Shown: positions 36,197 through 49,128, counted from the stretch's first letter. The stretch: DNA of 64,000 nt from Leptodontidium sp. MPI-SDFR-AT-0119 (GCA_020726505.1 JAHLEZ010000048.1:124001-188000), one strand, 5' to 3'. Numbers and translations are program-made. The notes: generated by a model from the letters alone, not told the origin.

Positions 36197-39100
36197 TCAA
36201 CGGTAAAATAAAGACACAAGCGCATCATAACTGTCTTCCTCCCTGTTCTCCTTGTCCTTACTGTTGCCTTGGTCCTCATAGTGAGGGATCATGCCCCCTT
36301 CCCCAGACGCCATGAGACGTCGCTTGATCTCAGCTGCTTTAGCTTTGAGGTCGGTTGCCTCTTCCGCATGTTTCCCACTCGAGTCGCTCTCTAAGATCGT
36401 AGCCCTCTTCCAGAGTATTCTTGCTATCGGGCCATCATCACGGGCAGGGCTCCATAATCTCGAGATTGCTTCTGCCTTGTCGAGATTGGATCTATATAGC
36501 ATTAGACAGCTACATGAAAGTGTTTGGTAGGATGTGAGTCAGTGTCAGCATACCTTGCTGCATCGTCATTCCCTAGAGCAAGATTTACGCATGCAAGGGA
36601 ATACCAAGTTGCAGCGATGATAGGATGAAGAGGCATATTTTTCAGACCAATGTTGAGGCATGCCTGGTAGGATTTCATCGCACTGTCCAGATCATTGAGA
36701 CGAAGATGTATATCCCCGTATGCATAGTGGACGCTTTTCAAATCTTAGCGAATCTCAGTTGGAAATATCCAAAGTTGTCACTTACTTAGCCATGAATCTA
36801 AATCCCATACGCCTTGTTCGTGCCACCAAAGCCTTAGCGGAGTTAGTGTACTTCAAAGCCTCGGTAAGATTGCCTTGGTACATATAAGCTCTGCCCATGG
36901 ATAGGTACGTCTTAGCAAGAGACTGAGCTGATTCTTCGTTGGAATTGATCCACACTTGCAGTGCTCGATCGTAGTATTTCAGTGCTGCTCCGACATTTCC
37001 TACCGCGAGTTCAAGATTTCCTAGATTGCTCAACATGCCAGCAACTAGAAATATAAGCATATTTTCGAAGGGAACGACAAAAGAATGGAATAAGACGGCT
37101 GGTCGCGTACCATGAGGATCATCATGTGGCAATATTTCTTCGCGGATCTGCAATGTCTCTTCCCAGGCCTCTCTGCACTTGGACAATAAGGTCAAGTCAA
37201 AGAAGAGGCCACCTTGGGTACTTCGGAGTCGCGAGTAAAGCAACGATTTCCTATCCTTGCATGTCATTAAAGCCGTGTCAATGATTTGTTCACATGTGTC
37301 GTAATCTCCCAGCTCGAAGAGATACCTTTTAAGAGCATCAGTAATAAGCACCTGATAATGTCAAGGAGCAACTCGCCAGCTTGAGTCTGCCAACAACTCA
37401 ACAAATTCAGTCGATCCTTTCAAGACCCCCGATTTCGAATACTCAGAATACTGCTTGCATAAGCTGACAACATGAGATATATATTGGCTGCATTTCGGCC
37501 AGTCCTGGTACATTGTATCAATGATTAATCTCTTGGGGAACTGGTCAGCGACCAGCTTTGTTGCTGCGTCAAAAGTTTCTTGGAGGTCTTCAACGCTTTG
37601 GAAATTGACTGCTTCTTGAGCGACTCGATGAATTAACATCACTTGATTATTGTACTTGATCAACTTCTTCTCTTGGAGCTCACGTATGGCTTTGTCTAGT
37701 CCGGGTGAAATTGTAACTCCACCGTGGAGAAGTTGAGAGGATCCGGGTTTGCAGAATGCAAGTGTGGCATTCAAGATAGTCGAATCTTCCGGCTGAAAGA
37801 GCTGGATCTGAATAGCATCTAAAATGAAGTTAGATGACTTGTCATAGCCTGCAAATACCGATCATACCGGGAGACAGCCACGCCAGGACACCGATTAGGC
37901 TTCTGGCATTCCTGCTCAGTGCCTTGAATGTTATATCCCACAAAGCATCTAAGGCCTTCTCGGAGGCCGAACGAGGCATAGAAAGTCGTTCTGGAAGAGC
38001 CCTGATTCTATCCTTAAATGCTTCATAAGTTCGGGCAATTGTTCGTCCACCGATAGTTTCGTCTTTAATGAGAGTCGCGGTTTGCTCAATCGTCAATGGA
38101 AGGCCTTCTAACTGCTGAAGCATCGACTTAGCAGCAACTATCTCTGAGTCTGGGAGCTGGCTCTTCATGCTTAATTCCTTCCAGTGGTCGCCCAAGAGAT
38201 CGAGGAGGAGCTCCCAGCTCTGTCTAAGATCCAGAGATTTCACTGTTTGTCCTTGGCGACATACGTCTCGGATAAAGTTAAAATACGATCTTGATGTGAT
38301 AAGCACGGCGCCGCTCACACCCTTTGGCCAATATGGCCGCAGGACTTTTTCGCTTTCTAGATGACATTAGTTTGAATTAAGCACAGAGTTTTCGGGCTAC
38401 CTACCGACATTATCGAAAACAAGTAGCCATGTTCTTGCTACAGATTATTAGTATATAGTTTAGTATCTCAGTTGTTTATACTTACATGTAAGCTTCAACC
38501 AGGTTTTAATGGCGATTAAGTTCTCCTCGTGGCGATTATCATACTCTGCTCCAGGTATTTCCAGTACCCTAGCTATCTTCGCGAAGCTTTGACGAATGCT
38601 GACAGAAGTCTCGCACTGAATCCAGAATATAGCATCGTAGGTAGCATCGTCTGCACATGAATGCGCAAACTGAAGTGCAAGTGAAGTCTTGCCGACACCC
38701 CTTCTCCCATAAATCGAGTAAGTTTTGAACGACGCATCTTCTTTTGGACCCAAGAAAGCCGCAATCCGCTTGAGTTCTTCTTGACGGCCGCAGAATGTAG
38801 GGTTTGGCTCGTACGGCAAAATAGATACCGGAAACGTCACTGACGTGGCTATCTGAGTCGATTCTTGCTCGGGAGTGATAGAGAGGGACTTCAGCTGCTG
38901 GTTGACTGATGTGATCCTGGTCAGTTCGCTGACGTGTTGGACAGTGCCGTACAGTGTCGAAATATGATGATTAGCACTGCTGTTTAGATCTGGCCACTTG
39001 TTTTCGGCCAGTTTTTCTGTTTGGCTCATTAGATCTGAGAACGAAAGCTAGTATCTTGCGAACTACTTGCCAGATGAAGATTCGTGTAAGTACTCGACCA

Positions 39101-40127
39101 CGTCACAGAGTATCGACAGGAGTGTGTCCAGGAAGTCGGAGGTTGAAATGGATGCTTCAGACGGTTTCTGCAGATTCTCAAGACATCCGTTGAAGAGCTC
39201 TATCGCTCGCTGTGTTTTGTGGAGCAAGTCTGAGATACGTTCAAGTCTGGTTGAGGATGTATACGACATCTTATGAGGCCAAAGATTTAGCAATGAACGG
39301 ACTAAAGTTCCCAGTGTCTCAACTCACCTTCAAGCTGAGGTGCATTAGTTTCCAGATCACCGAAAAGTCTACAGGTACAGGGGCGACTAGGTTCGAGAAG
39401 GCTTGGATCAAGACAGCTGCAACTCGGGGCAAAGGTTGGATTCTGCTCATCTGTCGCTTCATCGTTGGTGTAGTTTTTAAGGCGGTAATCTTGGACTGAA
39501 TTTCGGCCGTGAGACCTTCCGAGCTTTCAATAGATCCATCTGCCTGCGAGCCTAGCCAATGTAAGTCTTTCTATACGATCCTCAAGGTTGCGACCTCTCA
39601 CCAACGGATCGTAGTGTTTCTAATGACACCGCGCGAAGATCTTCCCATCTTGCTACCACAAATGCTCGAGGGTCGCTAAATCTTACGTCAACATACAAAC
39701 ACGCAAACGAAGCTCTAAGTTACTCACGCAAAGTCGATCTCATATTCGTCCAACCTTGTTGTGGCAGAGGAAGCGGTGCCTCCGGGACCGAAAGTACCCT
39801 GGATAGGGCTATCTACGTGAACTTGTTCGTGAGCTAGGATGTCAATCTAATTTGTTGCTTCTTACTTTGGATCTCCATCGTTTTGCCACCGCTCCCTTGT
39901 TGTCTTGCGGTTTCGAGGTCCGGCCTACTCGCCTGGAGCACCTTCTCGCCAAACGTCATGGCAATGATGTTTTTTCCCCCGTGAGATACGAGTGCTATCT
40001 TCGGTAATTCCTGGAGATTGAGATAGAGATAGTGAGAATGCACTGGTAGGACGTGTGGAGGTTCGGACTTTACACGTCGTGAGGCTGTTGACGTGAATGC
40101 TGAGGTGACACTGGCTCTGCCTGGCAT
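36197..40127 (-). CDS. NLR-type receptor: N-terminal extension, helical region, NB-ARC, TPR (NLR-2)
   Basis: Thirteen exons give an uninterrupted 1100-aa frame: 40127-39866, 39821-39728, 39681-39602, 39551-39328, 39269-39071, 39016-38486, 38437-38405, 38356-37868, 37818-37377, 37325-37111, 37044-36786, 36733-36554 and 36491-36197. It is a paralogue of NLR-1: exons of 224, 199, 33, 489, 215 and 180 nt have exactly the same lengths in both. The P-loop GRRGVGKT is at about residues 390-397, followed by WLLVFDN and VLITSRS, then TPR-like repeats. It has about 115 extra N-terminal residues (starting MPGRASVTSA) that NLR-1 lacks. Two introns (39070-39017 and 37376-37326) have GC donors (GCAAGT and GCGAGT) at positions where NLR-1 has GT donors. 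Likely role: cytosolic sensor in non-self recognition and cell death. Confidence 0.87.
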
Positions 40128-41799
40128 GATGCCTACATGTCGGAAATGCAGATGCCTGATAATTACGCCCGACTGCGGTGTGTTTTGTGGCTTGGCCTTA
40201 GTGAGTCTGATTTGTTGCACGTATGCATGGCTGCATGTGGCGATCAGGTGTCCCAACTCGACTGGTCTCCGAACACCGCACAGCTGCGCCCAATGAGTCC
40301 CAGTGTCGATAGCCATGAGGCGTAGGCGAAATAAGAAACAACGAGATCGACGGAAACTGGACGGAGATCTAATACTGACACTCCAAATCGAGACTGAGTG
40401 CAGAACTGAGACGTTGCCATGGCTGACGACGTAATTGAAGTTATCTTGCTAGCTGCTGTAGACATCTCGCAGTAGTTTCTCAAGTCTGTTTTCCCAGACC
40501 TAAGCTTAGAGAATACTTCTAAGACCTAGTTGAGGCTCATCGAAGGTGGTGCGGCTTTAGTGAATTCCGCGGTGCTTTCTCTAGTATTCTCTATAGTCAA
40601 TATTCTCCTGATCTCGAATTTTAGAAGTAGACGGTTCTCATTCTTAAATTGAGCCTATATATACAGCGTGCGTAGTACTGTAGTTAGCCAGGCAATTCAA
40701 TTCCAGTCTACTGAAACGAAACACAACACAATAAGATGGCCGCAACACGTTCGCAGTAAGAACATTTGTATAAGCATCAATATTACGAGCGGAACGCAGT
40801 GAGCTGAGCAAGCAACAACACATATTTGGAAAACATGCAGCTTGTGCAAGAATGGTATTCAGATAAAGTTCGGATACTGTAGTGGGGGTGGGGCTGGCTA
40901 GATTAGCTTCCGGGGGGGGGGGGCGAGGCTCGCGAAAGTCTAGTGCTTCATTTCGACGACGAAGACAGAGTTCCAGAGACTGGGCAGTTCCATATCGCCA
41001 TCAACGTCTTCCATTCACTGTATTTTCTGAATGCTGTCCGGAAGGGACTTGACCACGAATATGACAAATCTTGAGACGGAGACCGGGCTGAAGGACTTTC
41101 GAATCACTATCGCGACTACTCTCTCTACATCACTGCATGAATCATATTAGGCAGAGTCTGCATTGTCACCTAGAGCTTAGCCCCACGGCGAAGAACAAGC
41201 ACGTGTCAGCTTCAGGCCAGGTATTTTATTTGGGGAATGCTGAGAAGCATACTTGTCACCTTCTATCGGCATATGGAATCGTTAGCGCCGCGCAGCGGGG
41301 TTGATGATACTATGCGTCGCGCCGCAGCGCTAAGCCCTCTCTTCAATCGTACCTCCTTGTTTTCGGTACTCCTCCATGGTTCCTTGGAGATCTCTCTATT
41401 CGTACCGCTTCAGGTACCCGACGCGCTTTCACCCACTGGAAGACCACTGTCTCCGACATCCCTTTCAAGCCGGCTTCAGTACTATTCAAATTAAGAGAGC
41501 CGGGCATACCGTAGAAAAGGAAATCAGGCAGCGTTACAGAATCGCACTCAAATCATCTTCTCATCGACATATTCTAGGAGCAATGCCAAAAGTGAATTTC
41601 GTCTAGGCTAGACCAGCAAGAGGTATCTCAGTCCCAGGGAACTTCAACAGAGAAAAGCCGCTAAAGCTCGAACTGGGCTTAAAGAAAGGTAGTCCAGCCG
41701 TCTTTAGAAGCGAAATTCGCGTCGATAGCATTACACAGAAGATCTTTTACAAATTCATTATCGATAGAGCATAAAGTAAGGAAACCTCCTATATGTAAG
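40128..41799. other. Intergenic between NLR-2 and the transposon; possible orphan promoter
   Basis: A TATATATA at 40656-40663 lies about 70 bp before an ATG at 40736 in a good fungal context. That frame stops after seven codons (or could splice at GTAAGA, 40757), and nothing coding follows before the transposon at 41802. It may be the start of a gene lost downstream, or part of the divergent upstream region of NLR-2. A run of G occurs at about 40,913-40,923. Confidence 0.3.
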
Positions 41800-41801
41800 T
41801 A

Positions 41802-41898
41802 CTCGTCGGTTTCCTGATTTTTTTTTGAAATATTTACTGACCTGCGCTAGTAGGTCGGACCCAGCAACTTGGACATCTTAGCAACTTGGACATAGCGA
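41802..41898 (+). repeat. Left terminal inverted repeat of the pogo element
   Basis: It pairs with 58208-58304. Within each repeat the motif AGCAACTTGGACAT occurs twice in tandem, which would suit a transposase binding site. This copy differs from the right one by about six C-to-T changes, most at CpA (for example GCCAGCAGG has become GCTAGTAGG). Confidence 0.88.
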
Positions 41899-42209
41899 GA
41901 CCGACTTAATTAACTACTTTATATAACTAATTCTAGTCCGTTTGACTTGATTTTTTTATAGAAAGATGCGCCGTAATTGAAATTATAATTACTAAATAAG
42001 TGTATTAGGGTTAGGGCTAATTGATAAGGTGTTGTTTGGAGTTGAATATGGATTTTGAATGAATATTCTGTAGGTCTTGGCGCTACGGGATATCCCGTAG
42101 GGCATCGACAGGGGTGCGAATCGCGTCTGAATTCCCCTTCTAATACGTAAAAACGCGATTTATTTTACTTATATATATTATTTAATCTAGACCACGAACT
42201 ACGCCTACA

Positions 42210-43464
42210 ATGGCCAAATCTACGCCTTAAATCAAGTATAGAGGGTCTAAGAGAGGCAAGAAGAAGTCCTCTTTGGATGCTAGTATTGCTCGTATACGGA
42301 AGAAGCCCAAATATAAGACCCTTGTATATATGAGCTAGGAGGCTAGGATTCAAGTTGCCTTGGAAGTATATGAGAACCCCGACGACACTAATATTACTAG
42401 TCTATGTATTGCCGCCGGCGTCTTTAGTGGAGTTAGTTACTTTACTTTGAATCACCGTTATAAGAAGAGAGACAGTTTAAAGAATTTGGCTAAGAATGGC
42501 GGCTATAACAAGAAGTTGAATAAAGCTTAAGAGGCGTCTTTAATATAGTATATTAATATTGTTATTAAGAGAGGCTTTTCTATGAGATATAATATAATTG
42601 TTGCCGCTACAACTATAATATTAAGTCTCTTTATAAAAGTTTTCTAGCGAATTAGACATAATTAGGCCAAAAGATAGGTTAAAAGAATAGACGCCGCTGG
42701 CCGATATTATACTTTACAGACTACTCTAATAGACTAAAAGCGTAAAGATTATATAATAATTGGAGAGATCCCTAGTTGCTTTCAAAAGTTAGTTATAGTA
42801 ATAGCTAAATACTTAATACATTAGAAAGATATCTTTAATATAAACGAAATTAGCTTTCGTGTTAAGTGTATTAGTAATATAACGGTTATTACGTACAAGA
42901 ACATCCGAAAAGTACGTTTTCCCGCCTAAAAAGCGCTTATCCTAATAACTAAGTACGTATTAACTATTTTTAGGTTTATACCTGTGACCCTGCCGACCGC
43001 GAATCTATGTTAGTCATTAAGTGTATCTCTGTCGCTAGTTACGCTATTAATTATTATATTATTATGCCGGGGGCTGTCTACTTAGAGAAGATGTTTAATA
43101 ACAACTTACCTCTAGGCACGAAGATCTCTTGTAATAAAAAGGGGGTACTTAAGTAATGAGCTTGTATTAGAGTGGCTTAAACACTTTAATTAACAAACTA
43201 AAGGCCGCTAATAAGGCTAATGGCGTCTTTTAGTGTTTAATGGCTATAGGAGTCATATAACTTACGAGTTTATTTCTAAGTGTAAGTAATTAAAGATTAT
43301 ACCTTTTTATTTAATTACTCACTTAACACATGTTATATAATTACTAGATGTTGTATGTTTTTAAATAGAAAAGTATTAGTATGGACGAGTAATTAAAGAT
43401 AGAATTAAAGATAGTTGTAACACCTTTATTAAATATACCTTTCTTTAATGCCTTCACTAAATTA
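42210..43464 (+). pseudogene. pogo transposase, N-terminal and DDE core part, decayed
   Basis: A degraded frame from the ATG at 42210 shows an N-terminal DNA-binding region (ITSLCIAAGVFSGVSY, a helix-turn-helix pattern) and a CENP-B-like part. The DDE domain then follows, with the first catalytic block reading NINEISF where active relatives have NFDETGF, then DPADRESM, MPGAVYLEKMFNN and the SHITYEFISKC block. At least ten codons are TAA/TAG where the family has Gln or Trp. The frame is cut at 43464 by the AATTA target duplication of the inserted gypsy element. Confidence 0.8.
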
Positions 43465-43764
43465 TGTTACGGCTGGCTAAAGGTTGATACGGCGAGTTGA
43501 CTCAAGCTTTGTATTTGGACCTAAGGCTACGCTCAGAATCGAGAAGAAAAGACAAGGAGAAAAGGAGAGCTCTCTATAAGAGGGAGCTCGAGTATAAATA
43601 CATAAAGGAGCCTCCTAATAGGGCCTAGCGTAGTCGGGGGCTATTCACCCACATGTCGCAGGCTTGCTACTAAGTCTTCCTTATTAGGCTTAGCGCCATC
43701 GTATAGCCAGCGATACTACGAGCCCGTATTAGTTAGAATGCGAGGCGTATTGTAGGTCGTAACA
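43465..43764 (-). repeat. LTR of retrotransposon A (downstream LTR)
   Basis: It runs from TGTTACGGCTGGC to GGTCGTAACA in the given orientation, with TG...CA ends and inverted TGTTACG/CGTAACA termini. It matches 56330-56629 directly and both LTRs of element B in inverted orientation. Confidence 0.88.
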
Positions 43765-43778
43765 TTACCCCCCCCTCC

Positions 43779-46700
43779 TAAAAAACTGCGTTCGCGTAGT
43801 TGTAGTTATAACCGTGTCGTCCTCTAGGTCGTTATAGTCGTTAATACTGGCGTTATAAGCCTTTAGTTATTTTAAGAGAGCTCTTAGCGGCCCTTTAGCG
43901 TTAAGATACTTTAGGTGGAACTGTTTGACTATATACGGAGTTATTATAGTATCTAAGTATAAGTACTACTCTAAGTCTTTGTCGGCGCCTAGCTACTTAA
44001 TATAGTAGAATAGCTTATTCTATATGACCTTAAAGCCAAGGATGCCTTTAATTTCCCACTTATCTTACTTAAATAATAGCTAAATAAGTACCGGCGTAGC
44101 TCTAGCTTGTTTAGGTAGGGGATTGTTAATATACTTACGGAGCGAGTGCGAGTAAAAGACGGGATGGATTTGCTAGTCCTCTAGGAGCTTAACTCTCTAA
44201 CTCTCTCCTTCTTTAGCGAGTACCTTAGTTAGGCTATATTACTTGTCGGAGAGCTTTCTTGAAGGTCGGTCGATATTTTAGTTCTGAGTATCGACTAGTA
44301 CTAGGTCGTTAACGTCTTAATTAATAATACGTCGCTTACGGTTCGTTAGTCGTTTTATTTTCTCTTATTAATCTTTTAGGGACGACTATACGACTTTTAT
44401 AACCTCCTTTATTCGTAATACTACTTATAAAGCCTCTTTATAATTGAGTTTCTCTGTTACTGTAGTTAGAGGCTTTAGGTTAACTAGGTCTTAAAAAGTC
44501 CTTAGTTTAACGCCGTTAAGTAACTAAAAAGGGGATAAGCGGCTTAGGGACTCGTGTAATAACGTTAATTAAGCGATGTCTATAATTAGTAAGAGGTCGC
44601 TCTAATTATCTTAGTAGTAGTAATAAAAGGGACGAAGTCGTTGCTTATATATTAGTTCGTTACTTTCGTTTAGCCGTCGACGTTTAAGTTATACGCCGTC
44701 GTTAGCTTTACTTTAGTCCCAAGGATATAATAGTACTTTTTTTAAAAGGAGGAGACGAACTAAGGTCCTTAGTCTAAGATAATAAAGTCTAGTATACTAA
44801 AGTATTAAGTCTAATAGACAAAGAAGAGAATAGTTATGTCTTTAGCCGTAATTATATTATTATAAGGTATTAAGACTAATTTCTTAAATAAGCGGTTAAT
44901 AATAATTATAGTGAAATTATAACCGTGCTTATTTAGTAGTAACTTCGTAAAGTCTATTGTGAAGTATTAATACGGCTAAGTAAGGATTGACAGGGGGTAT
45001 AAGAAACTAAGAGTCTTATTTCTACAGGCCTTTTGTCGAGAGTAACTATAGTTTATTACGTATTAAGTTATATCTGTGGGGAGGCCGTTCTAGTGATATT
45101 TACGACTTAGTAATACTTTTATCTTTTTAATCCTTATATATATTACTAAAAGTTAAGAATATATATAGCGAATAAGTATTATACGAAGCTCCAGCGATTT
45201 TAAAGGCACTTTTAGGCGGCCTTAGAAAAGTAACTTATTGCTTATTAGCTCGTAATCTAACGACTACTCCCTAGCTTTTTATTAGAGAGGCTCTAACGAA
45301 GGCGAGGTCTTATTAGCTAGGAGTACTTAGTCGATAACGTCGTATTTTATAATATTATATACTACTATAAAGTTAAGGTCTAGCTCTTCCGCGGTAGGCG
45401 TCTCCGGGTTAATTAGTACTTCCGTATTCGACTCTGGCTCTGGCTCTAGCTCGTCACGTGTCTCAATATCGCGACTTGGGGTTATGGCGTTTATAAGTGC
45501 TAGGGGTATTGTTTCTACGACTTTAATATAGGCGTCTATAGGATCGACGGCGGAAAGTTAAAGGTCGCTAGCGACTCGTGGGTCAATCTTATTAGTAAGA
45601 ATTAGTTATTAATTACGAATAGCCCGCTTACGTGCCTCTATAGCTGTGAAGTCTTAATCCTGTCGAGACAAGGTATTAGTTAATATATTAGTCGTCTCAG
45701 TATAATATATAATCGTAAAGTAAAAGTCCGCAAAGAACTCAGCCTATTAAGCCTACTTAGCTATAAGGTTCTTAATAGTTATAAAATACTTTAGGGCTTA
45801 GTAGTTAATATAAATAAGGACATTTTTTTAAGTATTTAAGAGCTCTAAGTAATATTACTTAAATAACCGGAAAATCGCTAGTATTTCTTTATCGTGAATC
45901 GGATAGTTAAACTCGGGGTCTATTATAGTCTTCGAGAAGTATCTTACGAGGTAAAAGGTGTCGTCTTCTTAAAGTTAAGATAAAATCTTAGCGACGACTT
46001 TATTAGAAGAATTAGTCTCTAGTTATATCTATTTAGTAAGGTCGTAGTAGTAAAGAACCGGCGTAGATTAAAGGGCTTCCTAAAGAGTTTCTTAAGCGTC
46101 CTTATAGGCGCTATTAAATTTAAAAGGAACGTCTTTTTTAGTAAGTATTATAAGAGGTCGTATAATATAACTATAGTCCTTAATAAACTGGCGATAAAAG
46201 TTATAAAAGCTAAAATAACTTTATATACCTCGTAAATTATTAGTGTATTATTAGTCCTTAATTATACTAATCTTTTCTAAGTCTACTTTTATACTATTAA
46301 CTTTAATAATAAATCTTAAGAACTTAGTCTTTTGTACGTTAAACTTAGACTTTTTAATATTAGCCTAAAGTCCGTGTACTTATAATATTACTATATCCTT
46401 TTTAATATAGACCTCGTGTTCTTTAAGAGTAGACGAATATATAAAGATATTATTTATATATACTATGTAAAAGTCGTTAAAGTATTTTATGAGGATATTA
46501 TTAATAAAACACTAAAAAGTCGCCGGACTATTTATAAGGCTAAAGGGAAGGACCTTATACTTATACGTGTTATATTAAGTACGAAAAGTCATATAGTTTT
46601 CGCTCTCGGGGGACATATAAATGTGATAAAAGGCTTATTAAATATCGAGCTTTATAAAGACTTTTTCCTTATAGATGTGTGTTATTATCTTATTAATTAG

Positions 46701-49128
46701 TAGAATCAAGTACAGGTCCTTCTTTAATAGGGCATTTAACTTCTAGTAGTTAACGTATAGCCGGAAACTATTGTCGGCTTTTTTAGTAAAGAGAATAAGG
46801 GCCGTATATAGTACGCTAGAGGGCTTAATAAAACCTTTATATAAGTTGTTAATAATATATCGCTTAGTCTCTAATAGTTATTCTTTAGTTATACGCCGGA
46901 GAGGTTTAAAAAATAAGTCGTTCTCTTTAGTAAGTTTAATTTAGTAGTCTACGCTTTAGCGGTACTTTAGTAGCTCGTCGGAGGCTCGCCGGGAGAAGAG
47001 GGGGGTATACTTTTAATACTTTGCCGGGAGTTTCTTACTTACTAACTTATTATTTTGCGCGTACTTAGCCTTTAGGGCCTCCTTTAGGGTTAAGTCTCTA
47101 TTTATTAATACGAGTTTAATACTTAACTAGTCTAAGGCCTCTCGCCGGTAACGAGTTAACTCTTAGTTAATCTTATATATTAATATTATAAAGGTTTCTA
47201 CTTTACTTTTTTTAGATTTCTTAAGTTAGAGGTACGTCGTAAATATTATTATTATTAATATAAGGAAAATCTCTGTAGTAAGCGCCTTTAGCTAGTGATT
47301 TACTAAGGAGGCTTTATAGGCTCTCTTGTCTTTAAGTAATAATCCTAGATCACGGGATGTTAAGGGGTTTAATTACTTTTTTATAACTTATAGGCGCTCT
47401 TTGACTTCTCTAGTAAAGCTTAAGGGTCGAGTTAGCGAGACGTTAATAGTAAGTTAGACAGGGGCCTTTGTCTTAAAGGAATCGTTAAGCGCTACAAGCT
47501 TAGCTTATTTCTAGCGGTAGTTATTTATATTTATAAGGGTATCCCTTCGTTTTACGTTAAGTTAATAAGACTTAATGATTAACTTATTAGAATAATTAAT
47601 ATTAACGAAGACTCGCTAGTTAAAGTATAATTAAACGAGTATATTTAATAACTATTTTAGCCGATTGCGGTTCTTTATATACGACTACTTTAAGTCGTAA
47701 TACTCGAGGAACTTCTGATTAATTAAGACATTAATGTTACTTAAGTCAGTTATTAAGAAGAGGAAGTTAATTCGCCGGCGATTGATTGTTAAAGTAAGTA
47801 AGACGGCTGTGTTAATTAGCTTGTCTTTTTTACTATTATAGCTAGTTAAGACAATTAGTTAAAGAAGAAATATAAAAGAAATATCAAATTACTTAACGAG
47901 TCAGTATATAAAAGAGGTTTTAATAATATTAAAAATATTAACTCTATTATTAATATATATAAGTGTCTTAATAAAGAATCTATTTCTTTTTAGTTTAATA
48001 CTAATTAAGAATTGTCGTCCTTTAATAAGAGTATAGAAATTAAATATTAAGTCCTTTTATAAATTGTAACTTATATTAAAGTATAAGTCTTTACCACGGC
48101 CTAAGAGTTTTTTAATAGCTCGTTAGTCTTTAAATCTTCGCCGACGACTAACTTAGAAATTGACTTATTGAGAGCCTGATTTCTACGACGCTTAGGGCAG
48201 TTATTAACTTAATAGTCAGTCTTATTATAATAGAAACAGGTGTTAGAAGAGACGTCCCTAGGTATAAGAGGAGGTATAAGGGACTTAAGTCGGCGTAAGA
48301 CAGGCGAAGGAGAGGGCGTACACTAGCGGATATTTGACGACTGTCTTAAAGTCGGTAGTCTTTATATATAAGTAATAAGGGTAAGTAAAGTCGAACGCTA
48401 GCTGTCCTTTTTTAAGATGTCACGCGAGTTATTAGTACTAGTGTTATTAAAGGAGACTCGAGGGGCTTCGTAGATAATAGTAATAGTATGTTTATTAACT
48501 CGTTTAATAGCGATATTTTATAGCTCGCGATTTAAGACAGTTAAGAACTTATTAAGAGTTATATAATCTCCGGCGAATTTATACTTTTTAGTTTAAATGT
48601 CGTACTTAAGTTTATTTAAGACTTTCTTATATACGTCGTCGAATTAATAATTAAGTGAGATTTTTTTAATAGCCGCGTATGTCGTGAATTTTATATAGAA
48701 CTTATTATAAGTTATATTACTTATTTATAATTAGTTATACTTAAGCTTAACGGCTTATACTTAGTTATAATTAAAGAAACGCTAGTTTAAAGCCTTTAAG
48801 ACGTCGGCGGCTTTATTAAAGTCTCTAGTAAAGTCAGGGTTTATTTATTAAAGAATAATAGTCTTAGCCTTTCCCTTTATATACTTAAAGTAAGCGTAAA
48901 CTTACGATTCGCTAGTAAGGAAGTTACTTAAGTATCTTTAAATAAAGAGCTTTATATTTATCTTTTAGGCGTCGTATTTAATTTCGCCCTTATAATTACT
49001 AAAGGAGTTATAAGGGTACTTGACTTTATTAAGCTTAACGGCAGGGATAACGGGGTTTAGCTTAGGGAGGTAATAGTCGGCGATAGGCTAGAGGTCCGCC
49101 GTAAGAGCACGTATAAATTAGTTAAAAG
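43779..49128 (-). pseudogene. gag (3' part) and pol of retrotransposon A, decayed
   Basis: Read on the minus strand this is the counterpart of 49,960-55,400 of element B: the rest of gag with its zinc knuckle near 48,230, then protease, reverse transcriptase (active-site region near 46,440) , RNase H and integrase regions. Stops are present throughout. A 94-codon plus-strand frame at 46416-46700 is only the antisense of the reverse transcriptase and should not be annotated. Confidence 0.7.

Noticed and set aside
40656..40763. TATA box plus ATG suggesting a gene start
   Set aside because: The frame stops after seven codons and no downstream exon could be found before the transposon.
46416..46700. 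Plus-strand 94-codon frame inside retrotransposon A
   Set aside because: It is the antisense of the reverse transcriptase region; a matching antisense frame exists in element B at 52478-52696 minus.
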